Origin: Verrucomicrobiota bacterium
Lineage (GTDB): Bacteria; Verrucomicrobiota; Verrucomicrobiia; Verrucomicrobiales; Akkermansiaceae
Assembly: GCA_026397695.1 (NCBI GenBank)
Contig: JAPLUJ010000308.1
Coordinates: 1 to 6,852, forward strand
Length of the DNA: 6,852 nt
Reading direction: 5' to 3'
Every line of letters begins with the position of its first letter. Within the stretch, counting starts at the first letter, position 1. The notes beneath the pieces were generated by a model. It did no database searches and was not told where the DNA came from. It worked only from the letters and a program-made list of their open reading frames with translations. Positions 5,703 through 6,852 of the stretch are shown here, piece after piece. Position numbers and translations under genes: made by a program.

Positions 5703-5918
5703 TCACAGCCTCCTCAATACGAATAGACCTGCTACAACCGTCTTTGTAGCGGTGGACGGTGGGAGCGAGGTGGTGAAAACGATCTTCAAGCCTGCGTGCT
5801 CATAGAGAACCTCTGACGTCTCAAGCTTCGGTGAGGTGTATCGTCGCACTGGCCCGCCCCCATACTCAACAAAGTTGATTGTTCTATAAGCAATTGGCGG
5901 ATCGAATGACTCTTCCAT
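5703..5918 (-). CDS. unidentified 71-aa protein in antitoxin position before the RelE/ParE toxin
   Basis: The product is not recognised. From ATG 5918-5916 (preferred over an upstream TTG at 5978; GGTGG lies a few bases ahead) it has 71 residues and begins MEESFDPPIAYRTINFVEY. The order is an N-terminal acidic segment, a beta-rich centre (IAYRTINFVEY, SEVLYEHAGLKIVFTTSLP) and a hydrophobic end (TVVAGLFVLRRL). There is no signal peptide, and no DNA-binding motif of Phd, RelB or Xre type and no 'addiction module component' pattern is visible. Its TGA (5705-5703) directly precedes the toxin ATG, which is the arrangement of an antitoxin-toxin operon. It may be an undescribed antitoxin, a decayed one, or an unrelated small gene. 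The other minus-strand frames in the region give no better candidate. Confidence 0.4.
   Translation of the reverse strand: MEESFDPPIAYRTINFVEYGGGPVRRYTSPKLETSEVLYEHAGLKIVFTTSLPPSTATKTVVAGLFVLRRL
5709..5715 (-). promoter_or_regulatory. ribosome binding site of the RelE/ParE-family toxin gene
   Basis: GAGGAGG on the minus strand, 6 bases before ATG 5702, is the best Shine-Dalgarno in the window and fixes the toxin start. It lies inside the last codons of the upstream ORF, supporting coupled translation. Confidence 0.75.
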
Positions 5919-6023
5919 TCGCCCACCATTCTCGCGGACCGTTCGGAAAACGGTCCCTGCCGCCCCGTTCGGATGCAAGCCGGCAAGAGTTGTGTATAAA
6001 GACCAGGGCAGGGGTGGAGGCGC

Positions 6024-6071
6024 TCCGAGTTCGCCCGGTTAAGAAGGGTTAACAATCCGAGTTCGCCCGGT
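6024..6071. repeat. 16-base direct repeat, two copies
   Basis: The 16-mer TCCGAGTTCGCCCGGT occurs at 6024-6039 and again at 6056-6071, identical and separated by exactly 16 bases. The spacer carries GGTTAA twice (6037-6042, overlapping the first copy, and 6047-6052) and the palindrome GTTAAC (6048-6053). The two copies lie about 110-150 bases upstream of the minus-strand ORF starting at 5918, so regulator binding sites or part of a dispersed repeat are possible. Two copies alone do not make a CRISPR. Confidence 0.8.
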
Positions 6072-6079
6072 CAATCTGG

Positions 6080-6209
6080 GGTGATATTCACCGCTGGCTA
6101 AATAGTTTTTCGGTAGCAAGCGCCGTCAGCCAGCCGACCTCCATTCTTCCTCTCAACCGACCGCTCTGCCACTTCACTCATGACCCGTCAAGCCGTCGGC
6201 GGCACGGCT
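6080..6209. other. block of adjacent hairpins in a non-coding region
   Basis: Three perfect inverted repeats follow each other. GGTGA (6080-6084) pairs with TCACC (6088-6092). Starting at the very next base, GCTGGCT (6093-6099) pairs with AGCCAGC (6128-6134), and its loop holds a smaller CGGT/GCCG stem (6111-6125). AGCCGT (6191-6196) pairs with ACGGCT (6204-6209). Between the second and third hairpins lies a pyrimidine-rich stretch on the plus strand (6139-6179). No reading frame here looks coding on either strand. It could be a structured RNA, the 3' untranslated region of the phosphoesterase gene, or a dispersed repeat unit. There is no T run to mark a terminator. Confidence 0.4.
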
Positions 6210-6285
6210 GAGCACGCCGAACGCCCGCGCCTGACCTCTTCTTCGTTCGGTTGTGGTTATATTTACCCATCCGGGATGATACGGA

Positions 6286-6852
6286 TCATGGCGGGTGATC
6301 GCTCTCACGGCGTTCGTCCTGCTGTGGACCGGAGGGGGCACCGATTCGATAGCCGTGGGCCACCGCACCCGGAACGCGGGCGTCGGCATTGGTGGCCGCA
6401 GGATCGGCGCGGATGTATTCCACGGTGGTGGTTGCGGCCGCCACGGTCACGCGCAGATGGCCGGAGCCGCCGAGGATGACTCCCGCCTTGTAGCCGTAAT
6501 CGGCGGCGGAGCGCGGCGGCTTGCCGTTGCCGGGGCATCCGGGCTGCGGCACTTCCTGATAGATGATGCCGTCCAGTTCCTGTTTCGCATAAAAGTGGTC
6601 GTGGCCGTGAAACACAATGCTCACCTTGTTATTGGCTAACAACGAATGGATAGGCGCGGGCCAACCGGGGCGGTTCTGTTGGAAGCCGGCGCCGCCATCG
6701 GAGTCTTTGCCGCCCCATTCGTAGAACGGCGCGGCTTCCGAACCGCCGCGGCTCTGCTCATCCGCCCCGCCGACCAGGTGATGGATGAACACAAAGCGGA
6801 ATTTTTTCGTGCTGCCTTCAAGCGTGCGTTGAAGCCATTGATACTGATTTTC
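6286..6852 (-). CDS. calcineurin-like metallophosphoesterase, C-terminal part (N-terminus beyond window)
   Basis: The minus-strand frame is open from the right edge (first full codon 6852-6850) to TGA 6288-6286, giving 188 residues without a start. QYQWLQRTLEGSTKKFRFVFIHHLVGG (3-29) is the helix-strand segment with the HH metal-binding pair. VFHGHDHFYAKQELDGIIYQEVPQPG (79-104) holds the GHDH motif, the last metal-binding motif of the dinuclear calcineurin-like phosphoesterase fold. A Gly-rich strand (GSGHLRVTVAAATTTVEYIRAD) ends the domain. Members hydrolyse phosphomono- or diesters, and this subfamily, with the QYxWL segment, is often exported, but the signal peptide would lie outside the window. 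The last residues after GAVAHGYRI (about 167-188) look unlike a domain and may be a neutral tail. No downstream gene on this strand follows within 350 bases. Confidence 0.9.
   Translation of the reverse strand, partial: ENQYQWLQRTLEGSTKKFRFVFIHHLVGGADEQSRGGSEAAPFYEWGGKDSDGGAGFQQNRPGWPAPIHSLLANNKVSIVFHGHDHFYAKQELDGIIYQEVPQPGCPGNGKPPRSAADYGYKAGVILGGSGHLRVTVAAATTTVEYIRADPAATNADARVPGAVAHGYRIGAPSGPQQDERRESDHPP

Noticed and set aside
5102..5749. Plus-strand ORF of 215 residues antisense to the RelE/ParE toxin
   Set aside because: The minus-strand toxin is clearly real and has a strong ribosome binding site; the plus frame shows only low-complexity polar sequence.
6024..6071. CRISPR array suggested by the 16-base direct repeat
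   Set aside because: There are only two copies, shorter than usual CRISPR repeats, with a 16-base spacer and no cas gene in view.
6139..6179. Minus-strand sequence AGTGGCAGAGCGGTCG, which resembles the 5' part and D-arm of a tRNA-Ser
   Set aside because: No matching acceptor strand, anticodon stem or T-arm (GGTTCGAATCC type) follows at the right distance.
6180..6639. Plus-strand ORFs at 6180-6479 and 6295-6639
   Set aside because: They are antisense to the metallophosphoesterase, whose GHDH motif and continuous frame mark the real coding strand.

Overview
The window is moderately GC-rich bacterial DNA with two metabolic segments on the minus strand flanking a block of small toxin-antitoxin (TA) genes. 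An arylsulfatase fused to HEAT-like repeats, a secreted-type metallophosphoesterase and densely packed TA modules suggest a member of the PVC group, such as Verrucomicrobiota, Lentisphaerota or Planctomycetota. That is an inference from gene content; there is no rRNA or other marker gene.

Left segment (1-3230, minus strand). A putatively secreted family-S1 sulfatase (1195-3159) is followed 37-139 bases downstream, depending on the start chosen, by a Ppx/GppA-fold protein that runs off the left edge (about 351 residues visible). The three positions matching the E. coli PPX catalytic acids are all replaced, so this looks like a pseudoenzyme. The pair could be co-transcribed from an extended -10 promoter candidate at about 3193-3219.

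Middle segment (3461-5978, mixed strands). Three unrelated TA-type modules lie here. (a) A Phd/YefM antitoxin and a VapC-type PIN toxin on the minus strand, with an inverted repeat 12 bases ahead of the antitoxin start. (b) A plus-strand hicA-hicB locus: hicA is broken (no start, and an apparent one-base loss in an A run at its 3' end), while hicB, carrying a C-terminal Xre-type helix-turn-helix, is intact. An unidentified ORF (4234-4536) abuts the hicA remnant. (c) A RelE/ParE-family toxin on the minus strand with a strong ribosome binding site, preceded by a 71-residue ORF whose stop touches its start, in the place where an antitoxin would sit. A short membrane-type ORF follows downstream (5127-5330).

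Right segment (5979-6852). A non-coding stretch holds a 16-base direct repeat and a run of adjacent hairpins (6024-6209). To its right is the C-terminal part of a calcineurin-like metallophosphoesterase on the minus strand, cut by the right edge.

No tRNA, rRNA, insertion sequence or CRISPR array was found. The most noteworthy points are the active-site loss in the Ppx/GppA protein, the decayed hicA next to a live hicB, the non-standard partner of the ParE toxin, and the structured block at 6024-6209.
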